Shown here: positions 7,189-14,603 of the stretch, in pieces
Numbering within the stretch: position 1 is the first letter of the stretch
How the letters are laid out: each line of letters begins with the position of its first letter
Assembly (NCBI RefSeq): GCF_042433915.1
Contig: NZ_JBHLUN010000005.1
Span: 543,540-607,539, forward strand
Origin: Roseomonas elaeocarpi
GTDB lineage: Bacteria; Pseudomonadota; Alphaproteobacteria; Acetobacterales; Acetobacteraceae
Reading direction: 5' to 3'
DNA: 64,000 nt
Program-made: the position numbers and the translations under genes
Notes under the pieces: generated by a model
Databases searched by the model: none
Seen by the model: the letters and a program-made list of their open reading frames with translations, nothing else
What the model was told of the DNA's origin: nothing

Positions 7189-8469
7189 ATGTCCGACAAC
7201 AAATTCTCAGCCACGCGCCGCGGGCTGATCCGAGTGTCCGGCCTCTCGGCCGCAGGGCTGGCCCTGGGCGCCGCCGGTGCGCCGAACTACCCCGAGCCTT
7301 CCACCATGGATACCGGCACGGTTCAGAACGGCCGTGTCACCTTTCCCAACTGGCGCAGCGAAACGGAGCCGCGCACGCCGCCGCCGCCGGCACCCTGGCC
7401 CCCGGCCGAGCGCGTCGGCTACGCCGTGGTTGCCCTGGGCCGCCTCAGCCTTGAGGAAATCCTTCCGGCCTTCGGGGAATGCAAGCGCTCCACGCTGCGC
7501 GCCCTGGTGACGGGCGATGCCGCCAAGGGCAGCGCCGTGGCGCGCCAGTACGGCGTTCCCGACACCGCCATCTTCTCCTACGCCGAGTTCGAGAAGCTGC
7601 GCGACATGCCCGAGGTCCAGGCGGTCTACATCGTGCTGCCCAACGGCATTCATCGCGAATACACGCTGCGCGCCGCGGCCATGGGCAAGCACGTGCTGTG
7701 CGAGAAGCCGATGGCCGACAACCCGGCCGAGGCGCAGGAGATGGTGGACGCCTGCGAGAAGGCCGACGTCCGGCTGATGGTTGCCTATCGCTGCCAGTAC
7801 GAGCCCTACAACCGCGCCGCCATCGATATCGTCCGTTCCGGCGAGTTGGGCAAGCTGCGCTTCATCCAGGCCACCAACGTCCAGGCCAACGGCCCCGGGC
7901 CGCAGTGGCGCTACAGCAAGCGGCTCGCGGGTGGCGGGGCGCTGTACGACATCGGCCTCTACTGCCTGAACGCCGCGCGCTACATCACCGGCGAAGAACC
8001 CACCGAGATCAGCGCCCGCGCCTATAGCCCCTCCGGCGACGAGCGCTGGAAGGAGGTCGAGGAAAGCATGAGCTTCGACCTGCGCTTCCCCTCTGGCGTG
8101 ATGGCGAGCTGCCTTTCCTCCTACGGCGCCTTCAACAACAAGACGCTGGTGCTGCACTTGGAGGGCGGCACCGTGGAGATGCCCGACGCCTTCTCCTACG
8201 TGGGGCAGCGCATGACCGTGTCGCGCAAGGCGGGCAACGTCGTGGGCCAGGAAGAACGCAAGATCGAGCACAAGAACCAGTTCGCCACGGAGATCGACCA
8301 CTTCTCCACCTGCGTCGCCACGAAGCGGCAGCCGCACACGCCGGGCGAGGAGGGGCTGCAGGACATGCGCCTGATGGAAAAGGTCTATCGTGCCGCGGGC
8401 GACAACCGCCCGGTCGCGGTGGAAAGCCGCCCCGCCAGCACCCGCGGACCGGACCCGGAGGAGGGCTGA
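7189..8469 (+). CDS. exported Gfo/Idh/MocA oxidoreductase, glucose-fructose-oxidoreductase-like
   Basis: NADP-type oxidoreductase, 426 aa, closely patterned on the periplasmic glucose-fructose oxidoreductase of Zymomonas. The N-terminus ATRRGLIRVSGLSAAGLALG reads as a twin-arginine signal, then a proline-rich linker to about residue 75. The Rossmann strand VGYAVVALGRLS has Ala where GFOR has Gly. The family EKP motif is at 172-174, followed by YRCQYEPYNRAA and DIGLYCLNAARYITGEEP. GFOR keeps its nucleotide tightly bound and makes sorbitol and gluconolactone; whether this enzyme does so is inferred. It stands between two hairpin terminators and is probably monocistronic. Confidence 0.85.
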   Translation: MSDNKFSATRRGLIRVSGLSAAGLALGAAGAPNYPEPSTMDTGTVQNGRVTFPNWRSETEPRTPPPPAPWPPAERVGYAVVALGRLSLEEILPAFGECKRSTLRALVTGDAAKGSAVARQYGVPDTAIFSYAEFEKLRDMPEVQAVYIVLPNGIHREYTLRAAAMGKHVLCEKPMADNPAEAQEMVDACEKADVRLMVAYRCQYEPYNRAAIDIVRSGELGKLRFIQATNVQANGPGPQWRYSKRLAGGGALYDIGLYCLNAARYITGEEPTEISARAYSPSGDERWKEVEESMSFDLRFPSGVMASCLSSYGAFNNKTLVLHLEGGTVEMPDAFSYVGQRMTVSRKAGNVVGQEERKIEHKNQFATEIDHFSTCVATKRQPHTPGEEGLQDMRLMEKVYRAAGDNRPVAVESRPASTRGPDPEEG

Positions 8470-8533
8470 GCGCCCTCTCTCCTACGAACGACGGGTCAGC
8501 GGAGCCGGGGAGCAGTACGGGCCTCGGCTGCCA

Positions 8534-8558
8534 GCCGCCGGAGGCACCCTCCGGCGGC
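8534..8558. terminator. bidirectional hairpin terminator between convergent genes
   Basis: Perfect 11-bp stem GCCGCCGGAGG (8534-8544) and CCTCCGGCGGC (8548-8558) with a 3-nt loop, followed by CTTCCTC on the plus strand. It lies between the convergent ends of the exported oxidoreductase (8469) and the ClC gene (8564). Confidence 0.6.
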
Positions 8559-8563
8559 CTTCC

Positions 8564-9898
8564 TCAGTGGCTGGCCATGGCGCGGGAAAAGCGCATCGCC
8601 AGGGCTCCGTAGAAGGGGCGGCGGCAGACCAGCTTGGACACGCCGGTGGCCAGGAAGGCCGTGGCCATCAGCGGGATCAGCAGCGACTGGTTGCTGGTCA
8701 TTTCCATCACGATCACCGCCGCGGTGATCGGCGCCTGCACGACGCCGGAGAAGTAGGCGACCATGCCCAGCAGCACGACGGCCCCGGCCGGCGCGCTCGG
8801 CAGAAGCCCCGAGATCGCCCCACCGAGCGCCGCGCCCACGGACAAGGATGGCGCGAAGATGCCGCCCGGGATGCCGCTGCAATACGACACTACGGTCGCG
8901 AGGAACTTCGACACGACGTAGGAGGGCGGCATCTGGTGCTCGCCGGCGACGAGCCCGGCGGCCTGGGCGTAGCCGGTGCCGTAAGTCGCGCCGCCGCTCA
9001 AGAGGCCGATCACCGCCACGGCCAGGCCGCACGAGGCCGCGAAGATCACCGGACGTCGTGCCACGAAGCGCCCGAAGGCGCCGGGCAACCCTGCCGAGGC
9101 CCGGATCAGCGCCCAGCTGAAGCCCCCGCCCGCCAACCCGCCGACCACTGCGCAGACCAGCACCGCCACCCAGCCCAGCCCGATCGGCAGTTCCACCGAG
9201 GTGACGCCGAAGTAGGCGTAGTTGCCGACCAGGGCGAGGCTGACCACGCCACCGATCACCACCGCCGTCAGAACCGTGCCGCTGGTGCGCGACTCGTAGG
9301 AATGGCTCAGCTCCTCGATGGCGAAGACGATCCCGGCCAGCGGCGTGTTGAAGGCGGCCGCGACGCCCGCGGCACCACCGGCCAGGATCATGGCCCGCTG
9401 CGCCTCGATCCGGGGCAGGCGCAGCCGCTGCCCGATCGCCTGCATGATCGAGGCGCCGACCTGCACCGTCGGGCCCTCGCGGCCGATGGAAGCCCCGCCG
9501 CACAGGCCGAGCAGCGTCAGCAGCACCTTGCCCAGCGCGATCCGCGCCGAGAGCACCCGCGAGATCATCGCCGGATCGTCCATGTGCAGCGTGGCGATCA
9601 CCTGGGGGATTCCACTGCCCTGGGCGCCCGGGAACACGCGGCGCGTCAGCCAGGCTGCGGCACCGAAGCAAAGGGGCGACACGACGAGGGCCGCCCAGGG
9701 CCAGCGCCCGGTGATGGAAAGAAACAACCCGCCGGCGTGATCGGCCAGCTTCGCGAACAGGATCGCCACCAACCCGACCAGCACCGCGCCGAGCCAGAGC
9801 GCCATCCGCCGCCACCACTGACGCGGTGAGACCAGCGGCATACGCTGCAACCGGCGCATGCGCCTGCGCTTCGGCACCGTTGCGGCAGTGGCCTCCAT
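8564..9898 (-). CDS. ClC-family chloride channel or Cl-/H+ antiporter
   Basis: Polytopic inner-membrane ClC protein, 444 aa, moving chloride or a related anion. The three ion-coordinating stretches are present: GSGIP (94-98), GREGP (139-143, with the gating Glu141) and GGIFAPSL in the C-terminal half. The internal proton glutamate region of exchangers is also kept (FAIEELSHS, Glu195/Glu196), which favours an antiporter over a pure channel. No CBS domains follow. I chose the ATG at 9898; the frame is open further but loses family character. It lies downstream of rpoH on the same strand, separated by a strong terminator. Confidence 0.88.
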   Translation of the reverse strand: MEATAATVPKRRRMRRLQRMPLVSPRQWWRRMALWLGAVLVGLVAILFAKLADHAGGLFLSITGRWPWAALVVSPLCFGAAAWLTRRVFPGAQGSGIPQVIATLHMDDPAMISRVLSARIALGKVLLTLLGLCGGASIGREGPTVQVGASIMQAIGQRLRLPRIEAQRAMILAGGAAGVAAAFNTPLAGIVFAIEELSHSYESRTSGTVLTAVVIGGVVSLALVGNYAYFGVTSVELPIGLGWVAVLVCAVVGGLAGGGFSWALIRASAGLPGAFGRFVARRPVIFAASCGLAVAVIGLLSGGATYGTGYAQAAGLVAGEHQMPPSYVVSKFLATVVSYCSGIPGGIFAPSLSVGAALGGAISGLLPSAPAGAVVLLGMVAYFSGVVQAPITAAVIVMEMTSNQSLLIPLMATAFLATGVSKLVCRRPFYGALAMRFSRAMASH

Positions 9899-10020
9899 GA
9901 CGTGGTTCCCCGGGCTGTCGGCGTTCTTCTTACCGTCACAAACCGACGGGCGCAGCGCCGCGCGTGCAGTTTGCGGCACCGGCCTGCCATGCGCCGGCGC
10001 CGGCATCCGGAGCGCAGGCA

Positions 10021-10054
10021 AAGAAAAAGGGCGGCGGGAAGACCCGTCGCCCTG
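10021..10054 (-). terminator. intrinsic terminator of rpoH
   Basis: On the minus strand a hairpin AGGGCGACGGG, loop TCTT, CCCGCCGCCCT (10054-10029, one mismatch) runs straight into a T-rich tract, TTTTCTTT. It lies 25-58 bp after the rpoH stop codon: a classical Rho-independent terminator. Confidence 0.8.
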
Positions 10055-10078
10055 TTCCGTCCAATCCTTGGAGAAGCC

Positions 10079-10963
10079 TCACACCACGGCGAGGCGACGC
10101 TCCACGATCTGGTTCTTCATCGACTTCTGCAGCTTCTCGAAGGCGCGAACCTCGATCTGCCGCACCCGCTCGCGCGAGATGTTGTACTGCTGCGACAGCT
10201 CCTCCAGCGTCGTCGGCTCATCCTTGAGGCGACGCTCGATCAGGATGTGCCGCTCGCGCTCGTTGAGCGAGCGAAGCGCGGTGTTCAGCAGGTCGCGGCG
10301 GTTGGACATGTCCTCCCGGTCCGCGAGCTCGCTTTCCTGCGACTCGCCCTCATCCACCAGCCAGTCCTGCCACTCGCCCTCGCTATCGGCGCGGACGGGG
10401 GCGTTCAGGCTGTGATCGGGCGAGGCGAGGCGGCGGTTCATCGACACCACGTCCTGCTCCGGCACCTGGAGCACGCGCGCGATCTTCTCCACCTGCTCAC
10501 CCTGCAGGTCGCCTTCCTCCAGCGCCGACATCTGGGCCTTCAGCCGGCGCAGGTTGAAGAACAGCTTCTTCTGCGCGGCGGTGGTGCCCATCTTCACCAG
10601 CGACCAAGAGTGCAGGATGTACTCTTGGATCGCGGCGCGGATCCACCACATGGCATAGGTGGCCAGACGGAAGCCACGGTCCGGGTCGAAGCGCTTCACC
10701 GCCTGCATCATGCCGACGTTGCCCTCCGAGATCAGCTCACCGACCGGCAGGCCGTAGCCGCGGTAGCCCATGGCGATCTTGGCCACGAGACGCAGGTGCG
10801 AGGTGACGAGCTTGTGGGCCGCGTTGTCGTCGGCGGAGTCCTTCCAGCGCTTGGCGAGGTTGTATTCCTCCTCGGGCGCCAGCATCGGGAACTTGCGGAT
10901 TTCCTGAAGGTAGCGCGACAGGTTGCCTTCAGGGGCGATCGGAATAATGGAACTGGAAGCCAT
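10079..10963 (-). CDS. rpoH: RNA polymerase sigma-32 (heat-shock) factor RpoH
   Basis: Alternative sigma factor that directs transcription of chaperone and protease genes. The 294-aa product has region 2 with ELISEGNVGMMQAVKRFD and ATYAMWWIRAAIQEYI (about 76-116), the RpoH-specific box QKKLFFNLRR at 131-140, and a region 4 helix-turn-helix (LEELSQQYNISRERVRQIE). The RpoH box separates it from other group 3/4 sigmas. It has its own likely promoter (11143-11169) giving a leader of about 170 nt, and its own terminator (10021-10054). The clpB gene in this window is a probable target. Alphaproteobacteria often carry two rpoH genes; which one this is cannot be told here. Confidence 0.95.
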   Translation of the reverse strand: MASSSIIPIAPEGNLSRYLQEIRKFPMLAPEEEYNLAKRWKDSADDNAAHKLVTSHLRLVAKIAMGYRGYGLPVGELISEGNVGMMQAVKRFDPDRGFRLATYAMWWIRAAIQEYILHSWSLVKMGTTAAQKKLFFNLRRLKAQMSALEEGDLQGEQVEKIARVLQVPEQDVVSMNRRLASPDHSLNAPVRADSEGEWQDWLVDEGESQESELADREDMSNRRDLLNTALRSLNERERHILIERRLKDEPTTLEELSQQYNISRERVRQIEVRAFEKLQKSMKNQIVERRLAVV

Positions 10964-11142
10964 GGTCGTTAACTGCCTCCTCGCTGGCTCGGAGACCCCC
11001 GTGACGGCGGATCTGAGTCAGGGCTTTTCCTGATTCCCGTTCGAAGCTCGGGCCCGGCGTCTCGCGGTTGCTCCGGTCACGTCGGAGCGGTTCGATGCGA
11101 TAACGCCTGCAAGCGGCACCCGGCTGCGGGATTGGCTGTTCT

Positions 11143-11169
11143 TTTATACCGTACCTGCGAAGTACGCAA
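11143..11169 (-). promoter_or_regulatory. candidate promoter of rpoH
   Basis: On the minus strand TTGCGT (11169-11164) and TATAAA (11148-11143) are separated by 15 bp. The -10 stands out in GC-rich DNA and lies between the upstream terminator (11171-11194) and rpoH. The spacer is shorter than the usual 17, so this is a candidate only. Confidence 0.4.
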
Positions 11170-11170
11170 G

Positions 11171-11194
11171 GAAAACCCGACTGTCACAGTCGGG
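11171..11194 (-). terminator. intrinsic terminator of the RluD-type gene
   Basis: On the minus strand CCCGACT-GTGAC-AGTCGGG (11194-11176) is followed at once by TTTTC. It lies 5-6 bp after the stop codon of the pseudouridine synthase gene, separating it from rpoH. Confidence 0.8.
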
Positions 11195-11199
11195 AAACG

Positions 11200-12228
11200 T
11201 TACATGGCATCGAGCAACATCAACAACTTGGCCATGTCTGGCGGTAGCTCCGAGCGGAAGCTCAGCGTTTCGCCGGTGCGCGGGTGCCGGAAGCTCAGGG
11301 TCGCCGCGTGCAGCGCCTGCCGCGGAAAAGCCAGCAGGGCCTCGCGCACCTCCGCGCTCAGCGTCCGTGCCCCGGCCGGCGTCCGGCGCAGGTAGACCGG
11401 GTCGCCCACCACCGGGTGCCCGTTGTGCGACAGGTGGACGCGGATCTGGTGCGTCCGCCCGGTCGCCAGCTTGCAGCGCAGCAGCGAGCAGGCCGTTCCC
11501 CAGCTCCGCTCCGTGGCGTAGCGCGTCAGCGCCGTCTTGCCGTTGCGCGTCACCACCGCCATGCGCTTGCGGTCCATCGGGTGCCGCCCGATGTCGCCCT
11601 CGATCTCGCCCGCGGTGGGGGAGGGCGTTCCCCAGACCAGCGCCAGGTACTGCCGGTCGAGGTCACGGGTCGCGAAAGCCTCCGACAGGGCGTGGTGCGC
11701 CGCCTCGGACTTCGCCACCACCATGACCCCGCTGGTGTCCTTGTCGAGGCGGTGGACGATGCCTGGGCGACGCTCGCCGCCGATGCCGGTCAGTTCCTCA
11801 CCCGCATGGGCCAGCAGGGCGTTGACCAGCGTGCCGTCCTCGTTGCCCGGCGCCGGGTGCACCACCAGCCCGGCCGGCTTGTCCAGCACGATCAGGTCGC
11901 GGTCCTCGAACAGGATGGTCAGCGGGATGTCCTGCGCCATCGGCGTGGCCGGCGCCGGCGGCGGCACCTCCAGCGCGTAGCACAGCCCCGCGCGCACCAA
12001 CTCCGACGGATCGCGCGTCACCGCGCCGTTGCGGCTGGCATGGCCCGCCTCGATCAGCGCCTTGACACGCGAGCGCGAGAGTGTGCCTGACGCCTCCGCC
12101 AGCACGCGGTCGAGCCGGGTGCCGGCCTGCGCCTCCGCGGCGGTGAAGTTCAGGGAAGAGTCGGGGGTCGGATTGCGCGCGCTCAAGGTGCTCGTCGTTG
12201 TTATGGGTGTGCTGATCGTGGTGGCCAC
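11200..12228 (-). CDS. RluA/RluD-family 23S rRNA pseudouridine synthase
   Basis: Pseudouridine synthase of the RluA/C/D family, 342 aa, RluD-like in domain order. An N-terminal S4-type RNA-binding domain (about 30-90: TRLDRVLAEASGTLSRSRVK) is followed by the catalytic domain with PGIVHRLDKDTSGVMVVAK, whose Asp in HRLDKDTSG is the nucleophile. RTHQIRVHLSHNGHPVVGD is the C-terminal family motif. RluD modifies helix 69 of 23S rRNA; the exact uridine cannot be read from sequence. The ATG at 12228 gives a 27-residue tail before the S4 domain, so the start is uncertain; a TTG at residue 14 is an alternative. The 5' end overlaps the divergent DUF6476 gene. Confidence 0.9.
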   Translation of the reverse strand: MATTISTPITTTSTLSARNPTPDSSLNFTAAEAQAGTRLDRVLAEASGTLSRSRVKALIEAGHASRNGAVTRDPSELVRAGLCYALEVPPPAPATPMAQDIPLTILFEDRDLIVLDKPAGLVVHPAPGNEDGTLVNALLAHAGEELTGIGGERRPGIVHRLDKDTSGVMVVAKSEAAHHALSEAFATRDLDRQYLALVWGTPSPTAGEIEGDIGRHPMDRKRMAVVTRNGKTALTRYATERSWGTACSLLRCKLATGRTHQIRVHLSHNGHPVVGDPVYLRRTPAGARTLSAEVREALLAFPRQALHAATLSFRHPRTGETLSFRSELPPDMAKLLMLLDAM

Positions 12229-12457
12229 CGTCGGCCTGGTGGCGGTGCTGGTTCAGCGCATCTCCGCCGCCGGGGGCAATACCACGATGTCGCGTATCGA
12301 GGGATCGCTGCAACAGCCGGAGGGCACGCGCGTGCTGGGCATCGCCGGCGCGGGCGACCGCCTCAGCGTCTGGGTGTCACGATCGGATGGGGACCACATC
12401 CTGCTGGTGGATCCCCGCAGCGGCCGCACGCTCGGCGACCTACGCGTCACCCCGTGA
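12173..12457 (+). CDS. DUF6476 family membrane-anchored protein
   Basis: A small alphaproteobacterial protein of the DUF6476 type, 94 aa. The pattern is RALKVLVVVMGVLIVVATVGL, one N-terminal membrane anchor (residues 2-27), then a periplasmic or cytoplasmic domain of about 60 residues rich in beta strands (TRVLGIAGAGDRLSVWVS). The start is a TTG at 12173, preceded by AGGGAAGAG and matching where the family begins. It lies inside the 5' end of the divergent RluD-type gene (56-bp overlap). It overlaps the following DUF2256 gene by 4 bp (GTGA), so the two are co-translated. Its function is unknown. Confidence 0.75.
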   Translation: MRALKVLVVVMGVLIVVATVGLVAVLVQRISAAGGNTTMSRIEGSLQQPEGTRVLGIAGAGDRLSVWVSRSDGDHILLVDPRSGRTLGDLRVTP

Positions 12458-12630
12458 GCCGCCGGCCGTCTGAAAAGCCCGCCAAGACCTGCGTGACCTG
12501 CGGTCGGCCGTTCACCTGGCGGAAAAAGTGGGCGGCCAACTGGGAAGCCGTCCGCCATTGCTCCGACGCCTGCCGCAGCGGTCGTTACGCCCGTGCGAAA
12601 AAAGAAAAAGAAAGCAGTGGGGTGGCTTGA
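12454..12630 (+). CDS. DUF2256 family small zinc-finger-like protein, 58 aa
   Basis: Short basic protein with four cysteines, two in CVTCGRPFTWRKKW and two in CSDACRSGRYA. The FxWRKKW and CSxxCR motifs define DUF2256, found often beside photolyase or cryptochrome-type genes but of unknown function. The cysteine spacing suggests a treble-clef zinc site. The GTG start at 12454 overlaps the stop codon of the DUF6476 gene. The tail is lysine-rich (RAKKEKESSG). The tRNA-Glu gene follows 44 bp downstream. Confidence 0.85.
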   Translation: MSRRPSEKPAKTCVTCGRPFTWRKKWAANWEAVRHCSDACRSGRYARAKKEKESSGVA

Positions 12631-12674
12631 TCACCCGGGAAACCTCCCGTAGAAGCCGCTTCACCGATGGCCAC

Positions 12675-12750
12675 GTCCCCTTCGTCTAGAGGCCTAGGAC
12701 ACCGCCCTCTCACGGCGGTAACAGGGGTTCGAATCCCCTAGGGGACGCCA
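12675..12750 (+). tRNA. tRNA-Glu (CTC)
   Basis: Acceptor stem GTCCCCT (12675-12681) pairs with AGGGGAC (12740-12746), the discriminator is G and CCA is encoded (12748-12750). The anticodon loop is CCTCTCA with anticodon CTC. The T arm is AGGGGTTCGAATCCCCT. Confidence 0.95.
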
Positions 12751-13035
12751 TTCCTGCAGGTTGCTGCGGGTTTGAGCTCCACCAAGCCGAACCACACCAT
12801 GATCAGCCCTGCACCGGTGGCAAGCTGCCTGTACCCGCCCGGGTGCGCGCTTTGGTGGCAGGTGTTCCCGATCACCTTCGTGATGGCCGCTGGCTGGCCT
12901 GAACGGCTGTTCGGGACGGCACGGAAGCTCCCGCCGCGGCGGTCCTGTCCCCGGCGCTTGTGGGTCCTTCCGCCGCTTTGTAGCTTGCGTGGAGAACATT
13001 GCAGCTGCTGTCGGGAACGGGGAGCCGCAGAAGCC

Positions 13036-13272
13036 ATGAGCGGCCACCTCATCCACAACGAGAAAACCAAGCTTACCGGGACCTGGCTCAACACCCTGGC
13101 TGGCGGCAGCATCCTGGTCGGCGTGATCACCCCCACGGCGGCGGTGATCTACGGAACCGTCCGTCCCGGCGTCGGCATGAGCGTCGCCGCTCTCGCAAGT
13201 TTGGTGTTTATCGTGTTCGGAATCGGCCTACATCTGCTGGCACGAGCGGTGCTGGAGGGGTTGAAGGAATGA
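13036..13272 (+). CDS. small two-helix membrane protein, 78 aa
   Basis: A hydrophobic protein with a short polar N-terminus (SGHLIHNEKTKLTGTWLN) and two membrane helices, roughly residues 20-43 (LAGGSILVGVITPTAAVIYG) and 48-70. Proteins starting with NE(K/R)TKL and this helix pair recur in alphaproteobacteria with no assigned role; that is memory of the pattern, not a search. A GGGGAG about 13 nt upstream of the ATG is a weak ribosome site. The next gene starts within its stop codon (ATGA), so the two are coupled. Confidence 0.65.
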   Translation: MSGHLIHNEKTKLTGTWLNTLAGGSILVGVITPTAAVIYGTVRPGVGMSVAALASLVFIVFGIGLHLLARAVLEGLKE

Positions 13273-13364
13273 GCACGCCTGAACTGTTCACGTTCCTGGT
13301 CGGTCCGGTTGGTCTGCTGGCGGCTGCACTGACGGGCTATCTCGTCACCCGGCGCTCCCACTAG
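13269..13364 (+). CDS. tiny single-span membrane protein, 31 aa
   Basis: The ATG at 13269 overlaps the stop codon of the preceding membrane protein gene as ATGA. The product has one membrane helix (ELFTFLVGPVGLLAAALTGY) and a basic tail (TRRSH). Overlap, hydrophobic profile and a positive-inside tail argue that it is translated. It could be a partner subunit of the 78-aa protein; a small toxin is another possibility, but no antitoxin-like neighbour is seen. Confidence 0.5.
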   Translation: MSTPELFTFLVGPVGLLAAALTGYLVTRRSH

Positions 13365-13530
13365 CTCCCGGCGCGGCCTGGACTGGCAGACGAGAACCGG
13401 TACGCCGGTCGAAGCACGGAATTCCAGGTCGGACACCGGCCCGCGCCATCCAGCCATCACACGGCACAATCGCCGACGGGCACCGGTTCCCACTCCGGGA
13501 CGCTGGAGCGGCGGCACGGCTCGGGCCAGG

Positions 13531-13929
13531 TCAGGGCGCCGGACGCAGCCCGAGGGCGGTCCAGCCCTGTTCCATGATCTTCCGCACGGCTTCGGCCTTG
13601 AGCTCCATCTCCCGACGCGCCTGACCGAGCCGGAAGGCGAAATCGGCATCGCCGTGGTCATGGGCCACGCCCTGCATGACCTGGCAGAGAAGCGCTCTCT
13701 CGTTGATCATGCGCGCCGCAGTTTCCAGGGTTCGGTCGACCTGCTGCATCTGGGCCTGGTCCAGTTCCGCGGCGGAAAAGCCGTGTCCCATGTGGCAGAT
13801 GAAGTTGTTCTTGGGACTCCTGCCCTCGGGGCCGTCGTCGGCGCGCATCGCCCCGCCGCAATGAGGGCAGACCAAGCCGAAGGCCGAGTCGTTCGGGCGT
13901 TCGCGATACATTGTGGCCAATCCAAACAA
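13531..13929 (-). CDS. zinc-ribbon protein resembling the C-terminal tail of fused CheB proteins
   Basis: 132 aa. The first half has a CxxC zinc-ribbon pair, LVCPHCGGAM, then NNFICHMGHGFSAAEL. The pattern C-P-x-C-G-G ... F-x-C-x-x-G-H-x-[FY]-[ST] occurs as an accessory segment after some CheB methylesterase domains. The second half is a long helix (RTLETAARMINERALLCQVM) like the four-helix segment found there. No receiver or methylesterase domain precedes it, so this is either a stand-alone small protein or a remnant. The ATGs at 13929 and 13911 are both possible starts. Confidence 0.6.
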   Translation of the reverse strand: MFGLATMYRERPNDSAFGLVCPHCGGAMRADDGPEGRSPKNNFICHMGHGFSAAELDQAQMQQVDRTLETAARMINERALLCQVMQGVAHDHGDADFAFRLGQARREMELKAEAVRKIMEQGWTALGLRPAP

Positions 13930-14192
13930 TCTGGGTCGCCAGACAGAATGTAGGCGGTTCCGAGGGGAAAGCTACAGAGGGCCGGCCGGAAGACATGCCC
14001 CTGGACTTGGAAGCGCACCGAGTTGCGCCCCGTGCGGCCTGCAATGCTCCCGGCGACCCGTCGCTTCCGCCAAGCGGGTGAGCGGCGCCGGCAACAGTGA
14101 TCATCCGGGCCCTTCCGGCACGTGTCGCAGGGGCGCAGCTTCTTCCCGGCCGGTGAGCGCTGCCAGGTGGCAGCGGCCGGCCTCGACCGGAG

Positions 14193-14396
14193 ATGATCTT
14201 GGACCGACGACGTTTGCTGCTGGGCCTGCTCACCGCACTGGGTGCCGCACCGGTGCTGATTGGGGCGGGTGAAGCCGAGGCCCAACCCTTCGACCGCGGC
14301 CCGCCGCCTCCGCCGCGTCGTCGGCCGCCCCCGCCGCCACGCCGCCCACCGCCGCGTCGCCGCCGGCGCTACCGCCGGCCGCCCCCGCACCGCTGA
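14193..14396 (+). CDS. Pro/Arg-rich small exported protein
   Basis: 67 aa. A signal-like N-terminus (DRRRLLLGLLTALGAAPV, ending near EAEAQ) resembles a twin-arginine signal. The mature part is almost entirely Pro and Arg, in runs of P5 and R5. The ATG at 14193 sits immediately against GGAG (14189-14192), which is too close; a TTG at 14199 would place that site 6 nt away and start the protein at DRRRLLLG, so TTG may be the true start. The function is unknown; such tails may bind murein, lipopolysaccharide or DNA. Confidence 0.5.
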   Translation: MILDRRRLLLGLLTALGAAPVLIGAGEAEAQPFDRGPPPPPRRRPPPPPRRPPPRRRRRYRRPPPHR

Positions 14397-14603
14397 ACCC
14401 GGACGATTATTCGCTGGTGGCCGCCGACCGTGCCGTGCGTGGCGGCCACCCGACGAGGCGTCTCACGCTGCCGGGCACATGGCCTGCCGGTGGCCGTTGC
14501 GGCCTCGCGACATCCCCTCAGAACCGCGTGAGTCCCGGCCTTCGACCCTATCATTGCAGTGCAGCATGGGACCAAACAGCCTCTCCGCCGATCAGGAGAG
14601 ACC

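Noticed and set aside
12772..13035. An upstream extension of the 78-aa membrane protein
   Set aside because: The extra N-terminal segment is cysteine- and arginine-rich noise following the tRNA-Glu; the family-like start is NEKTKL at 13036.
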